A DNA stretch of 25,791 nucleotides from Bacillota bacterium (GCA_023409755.1 JAEYRA010000106.1:1-25791); one strand, 5' to 3'; counted from the first letter of the stretch, positions 6,918-16,769 are shown. A program made the numbers and translations. The notes: generated from the sequence alone by a model not told the origin.

Positions 6918-7319
6918 TAGCCATCCATCCTTCCACTTGCCAGTTTAACAAATCGTAACAAACCGAATTAGTGCTTTGCCCTATTGTTACCCTACCTCCT
7001 CCCCAATGTAAGACCTGTAGTCTCCTCTTGCATAACTTCCTTTAAAGGTACCAAATCGAGTTCGCAAGATATTAACATCTATTATATATCACCAAAACCG
7101 TTTATGCCATATCTTCTTAACTTACATAGCCGAAGACCATTATGAATAAGTGTCTCAAACATATATCCCCCCACTCCAGCTCAGCAAACCTTCGCGACTT
7201 AATATTTGCAGATATACATCGACCTGGTGGAAAGGCTTACACGATAAACGTCAACCACGTCGCCCCAGTGATCAGTCCGAAACATGGGCAGAGAGTCTGC
7301 CCCACCCAAACATCCGTTC
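6918..7319. other. AT-rich intergenic stretch
   Basis: About 400 bases with no convincing gene. On the minus strand TATAAT occurs at 7086-7081 as a possible -10 for the gene ending at 6159, but with no good -35. A 28-codon minus-strand reading frame follows that site and a GGAGGAGG sits near 7000, yet no start codon is properly placed after it. No HicA-like toxin gene is present. Confidence 0.5.
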
Positions 7320-7348
7320 TGGACAGACGCCCATATCGATGCTATAAC
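7320..7348 (+). promoter_or_regulatory. Sigma-A promoter of lhr
   Basis: TGGACA (7320-7325), a 17-base spacer and TATAAC (7343-7348), with TGC directly before the -10 (extended -10). The lhr start codon is 43 bases downstream. Confidence 0.8.
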
Positions 7349-7390
7349 TAACTCATTACAAACACACCTCGCACAGGAGGGACACTGCCG

Positions 7391-10300
7391 ATGAACGGAC
7401 TGGAGCATTTCCACCCCATCACCGCGCGCTGGTTTGGGCGGGCAGTGGGCGAGCCCACGGCGGTGCAGCAGGCCGCCTGGCCGCCCATCGCCGCTGGGCA
7501 GCACACGCTGGTGTCGGCCCCCACCGGTACGGGTAAGACGCTCTCTGCGTTCCTCGTGTTCCTCGATCGTCTGCTGGAGGAAGCACGGCAGGGCACGCTG
7601 CAGCCCGAGCTGCGCCTGATCTACGTGTCGCCGCTCAAGTCCCTGGCCGGCGACATCCGCGAGAACCTGCGCCGGCCCCTCGAGGGCATCGTGCGGGAGG
7701 AGCACGGCAATCACTTCAACCTGGGCGACGCGCCCGGCGGGGTGCGTGTGGCCATCCGCACCGGCGACACCCCGGCAGGCGACCGTCAACGCATGGTCAA
7801 GCACCCGCCCCACATCCTCATCACCACCCCCGAGTCGCTCTTCCTGCTGCTGACCTCCACTGGCGGCCGGGGGATGCTCAGCACGGCCCGGGCCGTCATT
7901 GTGGATGAACTCCACGCCCTCATCGACACCAAGCGCGGCGCACACCTGATGCTCTCGCTGGCGCGGCTCGACCGCCTGTGCCCCGCGCCGCTGCAGCGCA
8001 TCGGCCTCTCCGCCACGTTGAAGCCGCTGGACCTGGCTGCCCGGTACCTCGCGCCCGGTGAAGTGGCGGTGGCTGCCCCACCCATGCGCAAGGCCGTAGA
8101 ACTGACCGTGACGAGCCCCCTGACCGGCGAGCGAGAGGTGAAGAAGGACCCCGTGTGGCAGGAGATCGCCCGCAACGTCTACGAGGGCTGCGCCGGGTCC
8201 CACAGCGTCATCGCCTTTGTGGATGGCCGTGCCAGTGCCGAGAAACTCGCCTACTACGTCAACGAACTGGGCGGCGAGGGCTTTGCCCGCACCCATCACG
8301 GCAGCGTCTCCCGCGAGCAGAGGCAGGAGGTGGAGCGTGCCCTGCGGGCGGGGGAGCTGCGGCTCCTGTGCGCCACGTCCTCCATGGAGTTGGGCATCGA
8401 CGTGGGCGAGATCGACCAGGTCTTTCAGATTGGCTGCCCGCTCACCATCTCCAGCACGCTGCAGCGTCTGGGCCGCGCCGGCCACAGCCCCAACCGCACG
8501 AGCGTGCTGCGCATCTTTCCCCGGGCGGCGGCCGAGGCGCTCTACAGCGGCCTGGCGGCCCAGGTGGTGCGCCAGGGCGGCGTGGAGCCGGCCCACCCGC
8601 CACGCCTGTGTCTCGATATCCTGGCCCAACACCTCGTCTCCATGGCGGCGGCAGCGGGGTACGACGTGGCCGAGGTGCTGGCCACCCTGTCCCGCGCCTA
8701 TCCCTTCCGGGATGTGACCGCCGACGACGTACGGGCCGTGCTCCGGATGCTGGCCGGTGACGAGGAACACGCCCGTGACGTGCCCGTGCGGCCCCGCGTG
8801 CTCTATGACCGCATCCACGACCGGGTGACGGGCGACACCTACAGCCGGCTGCTGGCGGTATCCGCCGGCGGCACCATCCCCGACCGGGGGCTCTATGCCG
8901 TGCGCAACGCCGAGGGCGTACGCCTGGGTGAGCTCGATGAGGAATTCGTGTTTGAGGCACGGGTGGGCGATAAGTTCCTGCTGGGCAGCTTCGCCTGGCA
9001 GATTGCCGAAATCCGCAAGGATACGGTGGTGGTGCAGCCGACGACCCCCACCGGGGCTCGCCCGCCGTTCTGGAAGGGCGACAGCCGGGGCCGCGCGCTG
9101 CAGACGGGCCAAGCCTACGGCAGGATCTTCGCCGGGCTGACCGAGGCCGCCGCCGCTGGCCGCCTGCGGGAAGCACTGGCCGGCCTTGGCCTGGATGACG
9201 CCGCCACACGGGACGCCGCGTCGCTGGTGGAGCGGCAGATTGCCGCGACCGGTACGCTGCCCGACGATCGCACGCTTCTCATTGAGCACTTCCACGACGA
9301 GAACGGCATCCGCCAGACCATGGTGCACTCGGTGTTGGGTCGGCAGGTCAACGAGCCGTTGGCCATCCTCGCAGCGGAGGAAGCAAAGCGCCTGACCGGC
9401 GTCAACGTGAGCTACGTGGCCGATGACGACGGCTTCCTGCTGTTCCCCTATGAGGACCGGGCATTGCCCGAGCGCCTGCTGTACCGCCTCTCCGTTGAAG
9501 GCGCGCGAGCGGTGCTTTCGGCGGTGCTGCCCGCCACACCGGCCTTCAACCTGACGTTCCGCTACAACGCCGGGCGGGCGCTGATGATGGGGGTGCGCCA
9601 CGCCGGCCGGCAGCCGTTGTGGCTGCAGCGCCTGCGCGGGGCCGAGCTGATGGACGCACTGGTGCGCCAACCCGACCACCCCCTGGTGCGGGAGACCCGC
9701 CGCGAATGCCTGGAGGATGTGTGGGACTTGCCGGGGGTGGAATGGGTGCTGAACAGCCTGCACGCCGGTACCATCCGGACGCGGGAGCAGTACACCGACA
9801 ACCCTTCGCCCCTGTCCCTGCCCCTGCGCCGCCAGACCGAGGCGGCCATGATGTACGACTACACACCCACACCCCCCGGCATCCATGTGGCCGTGGCGGA
9901 GGAACTGAAGCGTGCCGCCACCCTGCCGCCCACGGCGGATCTGCTGGCCCGCACCCAGGCACCGGCCCGCGCGCCGGAGAGCGCCAACCGTCTGCACGCG
10001 CTGCTGATGATCGAAGGCGACCTGGCCGCCGGGGAGGCGGACGCGCCCTACGAATGGCTGGAGGAGCTGGAACGGGAGGGGCGTGCCCGCTGGCTGGAGC
10101 CGGGGCTGTGGATTGCCGCCGAGCAAGGCGAGGAGTACGACGCCGCCCTCACCGGGGGTGATGGGACGGCACGCCAGCACATCGTGCGCCGCCTGCTGCG
10201 CTACCGTGGCCCTCAGTCGCCGGAGAGTGTGGCAGAACGTTACCTGTGGGCGTCGGGCGACGCCCGCGTGGTGCTCGATGCCCTGACCGCCAGCGGTGCG

Positions 10301-11527
10301 GTCGTGGAGCACCAGGGGCTGTGGTACCACGGCGAACTCTTTGACCGTGCCCAGCGGGAGACGGTGCGCCTGCGTCGCCAGCAGGTACAAACCCTGCCCG
10401 CCGAGCGCTACGCGGCGCTCCTCACCGCACGGGTATCCACCGCGGGCTCCCCGGCCCAGCAGCTCACCGACGCGCTCCTGTCCCTGCAGGGGCAGGCCTT
10501 CCCCGCCGCCTGGTGGGAGGGGCTGCTGCTGCCGGCACGGGTGGCTGGGTACCGGCCCGAGCTGCTGGACACCCAGCTGGCCCAGGGGCATTTTGTGTGG
10601 CGGCTGACCGCCGACGGCACACTGGCCTTTCACCCCGGCGACGCCATCGACTGGGAGAGCGGCCAGATACAGCCGGGCGATGACCTGACCGACGACGAGC
10701 GAACCATCCACGATGCCCTGGCACGGCGGGGCGCGAGCTTCGCCCATCTGCTCACCGGCGGGCTGGGCGGCGCTTCGCCCCACGACGCGCTGCTGGGCCT
10801 GGCCGCAAAGGGGCTGGCCACCGCCGACAACTTTGTGCCGGTGCGCCAGTGGGTGGAGCGGGAGCGAACCGAGAGCCGCCCCCTGCGCCAGCGGGTGCAG
10901 GCCCGCGTCCGCACGCTGTCGGCCGGTCGGTGGGATCTCACACGGCCCCTGCGGCCCCTAACGCTGGAAGAGCAGGTCAACCGAGCCTTCGACCGGGCGG
11001 CGCTGCTCACCCGGGAGACGGCTTCCGGCCTGCCCTGGGAGATGGCCCAAACCCTGCTGAGGGCGTGGGAGTACACGGGACGGGCACGGCGCGGGTACTT
11101 CATCGACGGGCTTTCGGGGGTGCAATACCTCCGCGAGGGCGACTACGCCGGCGTGCGGCTGGCGCTGGAAGAACCCGACGACCGGCTGCTGTGGCTGCCG
11201 GCGGTGGACCCGGCCCAGCCCTGGGGTAAACTCTTCCCCCACCGGGAGGGCCGTTCGTTCCTCAACGTGCCCGGCACGGCGGTGGCGCTGCGGGCGGGGC
11301 TGCCGGTGGCGGTGCTGGAGCAGCAGGGCAAAACGCTACGGCTCCTGGAGCCCGCCGCGGCTGACGAGGCCCTGCGGGCCTTCGCCCAGGCCTTCCATGG
11401 CCGGCGCATCTACCCCACCCTGCGGCGCGTCACGGTGAAGCAATACCCGCCTGAGGCCGCCCACGCCCTGCGGGCGGCGGGCTTTGGGGCAGAAATGCAG
11501 GACTGGGTGCTGTACCGGGAGCGATAA
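7391..11527 (+). CDS. lhr: Large ATP-dependent helicase Lhr
   Basis: This is a 1378-residue superfamily 2 helicase. The motifs are in order: Walker A SAPTGTGKT (about 42-50), DEAH-box position VDELHAL (about 171), SATLKP (about 206), FVDGRASAEKLA, HHGSVSREQR, the LCATSSMELGIDVGEIDQV motif V, and QRLGRAGH motif VI (about 357). The long C-terminal part beyond residue 850 corresponds to the Lhr C-terminal domain, so this is a full-length Lhr. Family members translocate 3' to 5' on single-stranded DNA and unwind RNA:DNA hybrids in repair. AGGAGG at 7375-7380 supports the ATG. Codons are extremely GC-rich, which leaves long antisense frames that are not genes. It is transcribed alone, convergent to the surface protein. 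Confidence 0.95.
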   Translation: MNGLEHFHPITARWFGRAVGEPTAVQQAAWPPIAAGQHTLVSAPTGTGKTLSAFLVFLDRLLEEARQGTLQPELRLIYVSPLKSLAGDIRENLRRPLEGIVREEHGNHFNLGDAPGGVRVAIRTGDTPAGDRQRMVKHPPHILITTPESLFLLLTSTGGRGMLSTARAVIVDELHALIDTKRGAHLMLSLARLDRLCPAPLQRIGLSATLKPLDLAARYLAPGEVAVAAPPMRKAVELTVTSPLTGEREVKKDPVWQEIARNVYEGCAGSHSVIAFVDGRASAEKLAYYVNELGGEGFARTHHGSVSREQRQEVERALRAGELRLLCATSSMELGIDVGEIDQVFQIGCPLTISSTLQRLGRAGHSPNRTSVLRIFPRAAAEALYSGLAAQVVRQGGVEPAHPPRLCLDILAQHLVSMAAAAGYDVAEVLATLSRAYPFRDVTADDVRAVLRMLAGDEEHARDVPVRPRVLYDRIHDRVTGDTYSRLLAVSAGGTIPDRGLYAVRNAEGVRLGELDEEFVFEARVGDKFLLGSFAWQIAEIRKDTVVVQPTTPTGARPPFWKGDSRGRALQTGQAYGRIFAGLTEAAAAGRLREALAGLGLDDAATRDAASLVERQIAATGTLPDDRTLLIEHFHDENGIRQTMVHSVLGRQVNEPLAILAAEEAKRLTGVNVSYVADDDGFLLFPYEDRALPERLLYRLSVEGARAVLSAVLPATPAFNLTFRYNAGRALMMGVRHAGRQPLWLQRLRGAELMDALVRQPDHPLVRETRRECLEDVWDLPGVEWVLNSLHAGTIRTREQYTDNPSPLSLPLRRQTEAAMMYDYTPTPPGIHVAVAEELKRAATLPPTADLLARTQAPARAPESANRLHALLMIEGDLAAGEADAPYEWLEELEREGRARWLEPGLWIAAEQGEEYDAALTGGDGTARQHIVRRLLRYRGPQSPESVAERYLWASGDARVVLDALTASGAVVEHQGLWYHGELFDRAQRETVRLRRQQVQTLPAERYAALLTARVSTAGSPAQQLTDALLSLQGQAFPAAWWEGLLLPARVAGYRPELLDTQLAQGHFVWRLTADGTLAFHPGDAIDWESGQIQPGDDLTDDERTIHDALARRGASFAHLLTGGLGGASPHDALLGLAAKGLATADNFVPVRQWVERERTESRPLRQRVQARVRTLSAGRWDLTRPLRPLTLEEQVNRAFDRAALLTRETASGLPWEMAQTLLRAWEYTGRARRGYFIDGLSGVQYLREGDYAGVRLALEEPDDRLLWLPAVDPAQPWGKLFPHREGRSFLNVPGTAVALRAGLPVAVLEQQGKTLRLLEPAAADEALRAFAQAFHGRRIYPTLRRVTVKQYPPEAAHALRAAGFGAEMQDWVLYRER

Positions 11528-11643
11528 ATTGAGCGGCGGGTCAGGCCCCAGCCACGCCAAAAGCTGCCAACGGCAAGATTCAGCAGGCGGTGCAAAGGCA
11601 GATGACGCGTCCACGATTCTTCCATATGAAGTTCGGGTATGGA

Positions 11644-11687
11644 CAGAACACCCCAAAAGCCCACAAAGTGGCTTTTGGGGTGTTCTG
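11644..11687. terminator. 18-bp perfect inverted repeat between lhr and the surface protein gene
   Basis: CAGAACACCCCAAAAGCC (11644-11661) pairs perfectly with 11670-11687 around an 8-base loop. It lies between two convergent stop codons (11527 and 11724). Neither side has a U-tract outside the stem, although T and A runs occur inside it. It is probably a bidirectional transcription end or mRNA 3' barrier. Confidence 0.65.
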
Positions 11688-11723
11688 CAGTTGAAACTTT
11701 CCTATGCTGTTTCTTGGCGGCTT

Positions 11724-14700
11724 CTATTCCTTCGTTTTCTTCCCTCGAACGATGCGCATCGATGCCACCGCCGCAGCAAGCGCCAAAACGCCTGCCGCTA
11801 TCCAGACAGGCAGTGAACCAAAGGCCGTCTTGCCGTTGTGCGCCGCGCCATCCTTCCAAGCATCCTCTGACAAATGGACCAGATGCCTTGCCATGGGATT
11901 GTGTTCTGCATCGAGCGCAACAAGGACAAGATCTCCCGCTTCATCGATGGCTTCCCGGCTGACGGTCAGCTTCAAAGAATTTGGCGCGGTGTCAACCTCT
12001 ATGATTTCACCGGAAGGCAGACGGAGGGCCGTCACGCCTTCCAGCAGATCCTCCCGCCGGATCCCAACGACGAGTTCGCCGGTCTTCTCGTCATACTCTA
12101 CGGAAAGGGGACGGAGGCGCACCGATACAGGGGAGTCCGTCGCTGACGGGCGTGCTGCAGCCGTGACCGTCGGGCCGAGCACCGTTGTGGCCGTTGGTCT
12201 GGCCGACGGGGTGGGAGACGCCGGCGGCGTCGTCGCCAACGTGGACGCAGCTTTCCTCACGCTTATTTTTGCGGTTGCCGTTGCAGCCAGATAATATGCA
12301 TCCTCCGCTTTTGTTACAGTCAGCAACGCCGTCCCCTTCTTGCGTATGGTCACCACACCGTTCTCATCCACACTGACAGCGTTTCCGGAAGCAACCCGAT
12401 AGCTCAGGGCACCGGTACCGCTTCCGCCGCTCACAACCAGCCGGAAAGGTGCGCGGCCCTGATGGACACTGGCCGGTATACCTGCTATGGTCAGCGTGTT
12501 TTGTGTCCCTTTCTTCACACTGAGCCCCAGCTTCATCGTTTGGCTCAAGTAATCGACATCGCCCGCTTTGGTGGCCGTGATGATCGCAACGCCCGGCTTG
12601 CGCACCATTACCACGCCCGTCCCACTGACTGCAACGGCATCGCCCGAAGCGACAGAGTAGCCAAATGCACCCTTGCCGCTGCCGCCGCTGCCATTGATCT
12701 GAAACGGAGCGTCGCCGTAAGCAATGGATTCTGGCAAATCAAATGTCAAGTCCGTTGCCTGCGCAGCCTTGTTTACCGTTAAGTGAAACGTACAGGACAC
12801 CGGCAGGTAATTGTCATCTCCACGTTTGGTAACCAGGATTGCCACTGCTCCCGCATGCACAATCGTCACCTTGCCCGCTGCGTCAACAGCAACGGATTCA
12901 CCAGAGGTGACAGCATAACTCAGTGTGCCCGTTCCGCTGCCGCCATCGACTGTGAGGCGGAAAGGCGCATCGCCAAAGGTAAGGCGATCGGGCAGCCCGC
13001 TCACCGTCAATGGCGTTTGAGCCGCCTGAATCACAACGAGCTCCAGGGTTTGTTCCACTGTCACGTAATTCTCCGGGTCGCTGGGGGTGAACACCACCGC
13101 AAACCCGCTGTTGATGACCGGAGGCACCGCATCGGGGCTTTTCCACGCAAAAGTGCCGTCCCCGCTGCCTCCCGTCAGCACGGAGCTTGATAGGGGCTGT
13201 CCATAGGTGATGGAAGCGGCCGTCGGAAACACTGCCGTCGGAGTGGCCTTGCCGACTGTGATTGCTGCACTGACGCTCGTTTCGTTGTAGTTGCTGTCTG
13301 CAGCTTGGGTAACTGTGACCGTTGCCGAACCTGCTTTTTTCACGGTGAGCAGACCCGATAAAGCGTCGATCGACACAGCATCACCCGCCGTGACGGCATA
13401 GCTTAAGCTGCCTGTGCCGCTGCCGCCGCTGACCGACAGAGAAAACGGCGCGTCGCCATAGGTGACGGATGGTTCGGCGATCGACAACGGCAGTTGGTCC
13501 GCCTTGCGAACCAGCACGGCTACCGTTTGGGTTACCGTAAGATAGTTGTCCGTATCATGGGGTGTAAAGAGCACGCGATAGCCGCTGTTCACAACAGTGG
13601 GGATCGTATCCGGGGTTTCCCACGCAAAGCTGCCCTCCCCGCTGCCACCGGTCAGGGCGGAATGAGCCAGCGATTGTTCATACGTCAGTTCGCCCGCCGT
13701 GGGGAAAGTGACGGCAGGGAGGGCTTTATAGACGAGAATGGGCACCGTTTGGCTCAGCGTCACCCCGGTGTAGTCATAGTTCTCCGCATCGTTGGGCGTG
13801 AACCAGACGGCGTATCCGGTGTTGTGCACCGTCGGCTTGGTGTCCGGGTTCTCCCACGCGAAGGTGCCGTCCCCGCTGCCGCCTGTCAGTGCGGAGTCGG
13901 ACAAGGGTTGCCCATAGGTGATACTGCTGGCAGACGGGAAACCGACCGAGAGCGGAACTGCCTTCTTCACCGTGATTGTAACGCTGCCGCTCTTTGGATG
14001 GTAATTGCTGTCCCCAGCCTTTGTTACCGTAACGGTTGCCGCCCCCGCTTTTTCCACCTTGATGGTGCCGTCGGCATCTACAGACACCGCCTCACCCGCT
14101 GTCACCTCAAACCCAAGCCCAATGCCGGTGCCGCTGCCGCCGGTGACCACCAGGGCAAACGGCGCATCCCCGTAGGTCACCGTCTCTGGAACGCCGGTAA
14201 TGTTCAATGCGGCCTGGTCTACTTTGGCCACATCATAGGCGTCGAGTTCTCCCTCTTGCGTCATACAGTAACTGTCTGCGGTCTCATTCTGACGATACAG
14301 CGCCGTGAACGTGTGGGAACCGCCCTGCGCAGTCCAGTTCAGCTGGGCTGTCGCATCGGCGCTTCCGGTGCCTGCGCGGGCCAAGGGTGCCTGACCGATC
14401 ATCGCACCATCGCAGTAAAAGGAGATTTGCCCCTCCGGGTCGGTTGTGGACAACCCCGTGACCGTGGCCGTCAGCGTCACGGTGTCAAACGCCTTTACGT
14501 TCGACGTGGGGGATGCCGAAAGATTGCTGAAGGTGAGGAGCTTTTGAGAGTCCAGATATGTGCCCGCCAACAAGCCGGCGCCTTCCCCGCCGATCATACC
14601 GGCGGTGATGCTTGCGTTGGCATTGGTGCCGTTGCGCAACAGGTTGACGGTGGCGCTGTGCTGGACAGCGAGGCTGCCCCCTGTCGAATTGCCTGCCCCT

Positions 14701-16769
14701 GAGCCGATGTCGTATCCGGTCGCGCCACCCTTGGCTGATAGGGTGGTATCCGCGCCGCCTGCCAGCACAACCCCGCCCGCGCCGCTGCTGCCGCCGCCCC
14801 CGCCTGCCCCCCCGCCGTTCCCGACCGCCCCCACGGTACCCCCGGTAAACGAGATGCTGCCAGCCGGCATGCCGCTGCCGCCGCCGATGCCCGAACCGTT
14901 GCTGCCGCCGATGGCCGTTAGGCTGCCAGTACCGTATATCGTGAGCGAAGAGCCGGCAGCGGCTTGAATACCTGCGAAACCGTCGCCGCTCGATACTGTG
15001 TTCTCCAACACCAACCGTAGATTAACGGTTGCACCCGTCATATGAAACGCACAACCGGAGGCTGGCGTAATCTGCGTTGCAAACAGTGCCACAGGAACGC
15101 TGGCGCCTGAGGATGCGACGATCTTCCGGCTGGTCGTGTTGCCAAAGAGAACATAGGAAGACCCGCCCCCCATGAGCGTAACCGCATCGCCGCTGACGGT
15201 ATACCCGGCGCCGCTCGAAAGAGACGGATTGCTCACATCGATCAATGTGCCGTCGATCTTTATTCCGTCTTCATAGGCGCCTAAAACCGAACCAGCGCCT
15301 GCCCCCTGAAGAATGCAGGTGCCCAGCGTCGTCACCGACGCATCCATTCCCATGCTCCCCAGGGAGACGATCGCCCCGTCATCGATCAACACCGACCCGT
15401 TGATGCCGTTGCGGCCCTTTCCAATGTCGAGAGCGTGCACCGAGGAGGAGGAGCTGGCACATTGGGCGGTGACTCTCCCGCCAAGAATTTGGATGGTGCC
15501 GCCGCTTTGTGTACCACCCGCATTCGCCCCACCGGAGCCAATGCCAGCGCCGCCAGGCGATGAACCCGCATTGTAATCGCCAATGGCGTGCACAATTCCG
15601 TCTGTTATGGTGACGGCGTTGCAGGAGCCGCTTCCGCCACCGCCAATGCCCGCGCCCCAACTGCCGCCATACGCGGTGACCTGGCCGCCATGAATATGGA
15701 TGGTACCGCTGCTTGCAAGATAACCGCCTCCAATGCCTGCGCCGCCATATTCGGATGTGGCAGAAACGATCCCGCCGCTGATGGTTGTCGTGCCTCCGCC
15801 TGCCATATGACCACCGCCGATGCCCGCACCTCCATAACGGCTGCTGGCGGTCACTTCTCCCCCCGTAATCTCAATCGTGCCGCCGCTGCCACTGCTGCCG
15901 CCGCCGATGCCGGCGCCATAATCCAGAGCGGTGGCAATCACCGTCCCACCGGAGATGGTCACTTTGTTGACTCCTCTGCCGGCACCGCCGCCGATACCCG
16001 CTCCCCCTGAGGCAACCGTCAAATCTCCGCTGGTTGCATGGACAACGCCGCCGGAAATGGATATCTCTCCGCTTTGGCCCCGCAAGCCGCCTCCGATGCC
16101 TGCGCCATATCCGTTGCCATTTGCTATAACTGTTCCACCCGTTATGACAACGGTACCACCGATGCCATATTCCACATTGGAAACATTGCTGTTGCCTCCA
16201 CCGATCCCCGCGCTATTTTCGCCGCCTGTTGCCGTTACAGTTCCGCCCGTTATCGTCGTCGTGCCCGCATTTGCATTGTGTCCGCCGCCAATTCCCGCAC
16301 CGTATTGCCCCCCTGTGGCGAGAATCGTGCCGCCGTATACATTGATAGTACCCCCGAGTGCCCAATAAGTGCCGCCAATGCCTGCGCCGTATTGTCCGCC
16401 CTGGGTAGCCAATGTACCTGTACCTGCTTCCTGGCCATAAACGGCAAGGGAATTGCCGTTTGACACAGCAATTCCCGCCTTACTGCTATTACCCATGACC
16501 GACAGCGTATATCCATCCACAAGAATCAAGTGCACACTTCCGCTCACGGCTATTGTGCCGTCGCGGGTCACATCGCTGTTCACCACATACCAGCCACTGG
16601 TCAATGTATCGGTATCCGCCGTGACGGGCGTGACGGTCAACTCCTCCGTCGTTCTTGTCTTCCCATTTTCATCCACATAGTGATACCCGGCACCCGCCAA
16701 TGCCGCTGTGGGTACTGTGAGGAGCAGTGCTGCCAGCACCAGTAATCGGATCAACATCGCTTTCATCAT
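11724..16769 (-). CDS. Giant secreted repeat protein with beta-solenoid-like and Ig-like modules, C-terminal membrane anchor
   Basis: This is a 1681-residue protein. Residues 1-26 are a signal peptide (IRLLVLAALLLTVPTAALA). Residues about 124-460 hold ten GAGIGG(G)-centred repeats of roughly 30 residues alternating with TITGGTVTA-type strands, a pattern expected of a right-handed beta-solenoid. A second glycine-rich block lies at about 590-730. An Ig-like domain (TVTLTATVTGL...) covers about 755-830. Eight Ig-like modules of two types fill about 855-1504. A Pro/Thr/Ser-rich linker, a small folded domain and a transmembrane helix with a basic tail (WIAAGVLALAAAVASMRIVRGKK) end the protein; there is no LPxTG. 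The ATG at 16769 is chosen because a signal peptide starts there and GAAAGGG precedes it. It is likely a cell-surface adhesin or glycan-binding stalk; the ligand is unknown. Confidence 0.85.
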   Translation of the reverse strand: MMKAMLIRLLVLAALLLTVPTAALAGAGYHYVDENGKTRTTEELTVTPVTADTDTLTSGWYVVNSDVTRDGTIAVSGSVHLILVDGYTLSVMGNSSKAGIAVSNGNSLAVYGQEAGTGTLATQGGQYGAGIGGTYWALGGTINVYGGTILATGGQYGAGIGGGHNANAGTTTITGGTVTATGGENSAGIGGGNSNVSNVEYGIGGTVVITGGTVIANGNGYGAGIGGGLRGQSGEISISGGVVHATSGDLTVASGGAGIGGGAGRGVNKVTISGGTVIATALDYGAGIGGGSSGSGGTIEITGGEVTASSRYGGAGIGGGHMAGGGTTTISGGIVSATSEYGGAGIGGGYLASSGTIHIHGGQVTAYGGSWGAGIGGGGSGSCNAVTITDGIVHAIGDYNAGSSPGGAGIGSGGANAGGTQSGGTIQILGGRVTAQCASSSSSVHALDIGKGRNGINGSVLIDDGAIVSLGSMGMDASVTTLGTCILQGAGAGSVLGAYEDGIKIDGTLIDVSNPSLSSGAGYTVSGDAVTLMGGGSSYVLFGNTTSRKIVASSGASVPVALFATQITPASGCAFHMTGATVNLRLVLENTVSSGDGFAGIQAAAGSSLTIYGTGSLTAIGGSNGSGIGGGSGMPAGSISFTGGTVGAVGNGGGAGGGGGSSGAGGVVLAGGADTTLSAKGGATGYDIGSGAGNSTGGSLAVQHSATVNLLRNGTNANASITAGMIGGEGAGLLAGTYLDSQKLLTFSNLSASPTSNVKAFDTVTLTATVTGLSTTDPEGQISFYCDGAMIGQAPLARAGTGSADATAQLNWTAQGGSHTFTALYRQNETADSYCMTQEGELDAYDVAKVDQAALNITGVPETVTYGDAPFALVVTGGSGTGIGLGFEVTAGEAVSVDADGTIKVEKAGAATVTVTKAGDSNYHPKSGSVTITVKKAVPLSVGFPSASSITYGQPLSDSALTGGSGDGTFAWENPDTKPTVHNTGYAVWFTPNDAENYDYTGVTLSQTVPILVYKALPAVTFPTAGELTYEQSLAHSALTGGSGEGSFAWETPDTIPTVVNSGYRVLFTPHDTDNYLTVTQTVAVLVRKADQLPLSIAEPSVTYGDAPFSLSVSGGSGTGSLSYAVTAGDAVSIDALSGLLTVKKAGSATVTVTQAADSNYNETSVSAAITVGKATPTAVFPTAASITYGQPLSSSVLTGGSGDGTFAWKSPDAVPPVINSGFAVVFTPSDPENYVTVEQTLELVVIQAAQTPLTVSGLPDRLTFGDAPFRLTVDGGSGTGTLSYAVTSGESVAVDAAGKVTIVHAGAVAILVTKRGDDNYLPVSCTFHLTVNKAAQATDLTFDLPESIAYGDAPFQINGSGGSGKGAFGYSVASGDAVAVSGTGVVMVRKPGVAIITATKAGDVDYLSQTMKLGLSVKKGTQNTLTIAGIPASVHQGRAPFRLVVSGGSGTGALSYRVASGNAVSVDENGVVTIRKKGTALLTVTKAEDAYYLAATATAKISVRKAASTLATTPPASPTPSARPTATTVLGPTVTAAARPSATDSPVSVRLRPLSVEYDEKTGELVVGIRREDLLEGVTALRLPSGEIIEVDTAPNSLKLTVSREAIDEAGDLVLVALDAEHNPMARHLVHLSEDAWKDGAAHNGKTAFGSLPVWIAAGVLALAAAVASMRIVRGKKTKE
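12258..14207 (-). repeat. Eight tandem Ig-like modules of two types, coded in order A-B-B-A-B-A-A-A
   Basis: Type A modules (about 84 residues) contain YGDAPF, a GGSGTG turn, a SVD segment and TVTKAGDSNY. Type B modules (about 77 residues) contain ITYGQPLS, ALTGGSGDGTFAW and a FTPNDAENY segment. The GGSG turn is shared by both types. The modules are diverged rather than identical, so they are not a recent duplication. Confidence 0.8.
14580..15002 (-). repeat. Second glycine-rich solenoid-like block
   Basis: Codons about 590-730 of the surface protein encode SGIGGGSG, NGGGAGGGGG and YDIGSGAG turns separated by short SLTIYGTG- and SISFTGGT-type strands. It is a shorter and less regular version of the first block, separated from it by about 130 residues. 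Confidence 0.65.
15390..16400 (-). repeat. Ten GAGIGG-centred coding repeats
   Basis: In the surface protein the turn (G/S)AGIG(G/S) recurs about every 30-36 residues (near residues 129, 158, 187, 223, 257, 285, 315, 344, 372 and 407). A degenerate eleventh copy is DIGKG. Between the turns are TISGG, TVTATGG and similar strands. At the DNA level the copies are diverged. Confidence 0.8.

Noticed and set aside
6918..7390. Search for a HicA toxin partner beside the HicB-like gene
   Set aside because: No frame with the HicA histidine motif or suitable length was found on either strand.
7199..10783. Minus-strand open frame of 1194 codons opposite lhr
   Set aside because: It is an antisense artefact of the very GC-rich lhr codons. 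The translation has no recognisable domain and lhr itself has full helicase motifs.
13494..14702. Plus-strand frame of 402 codons inside the surface protein gene
   Set aside because: Shadow of the repeat-rich minus-strand gene with no coherent domain or ribosome binding site.
14580..16400. Possible CRISPR or non-coding repeat array
   Set aside because: The repeats are diverged, in frame and encode GAGIGG turns; there are no identical direct repeats with unique spacers.
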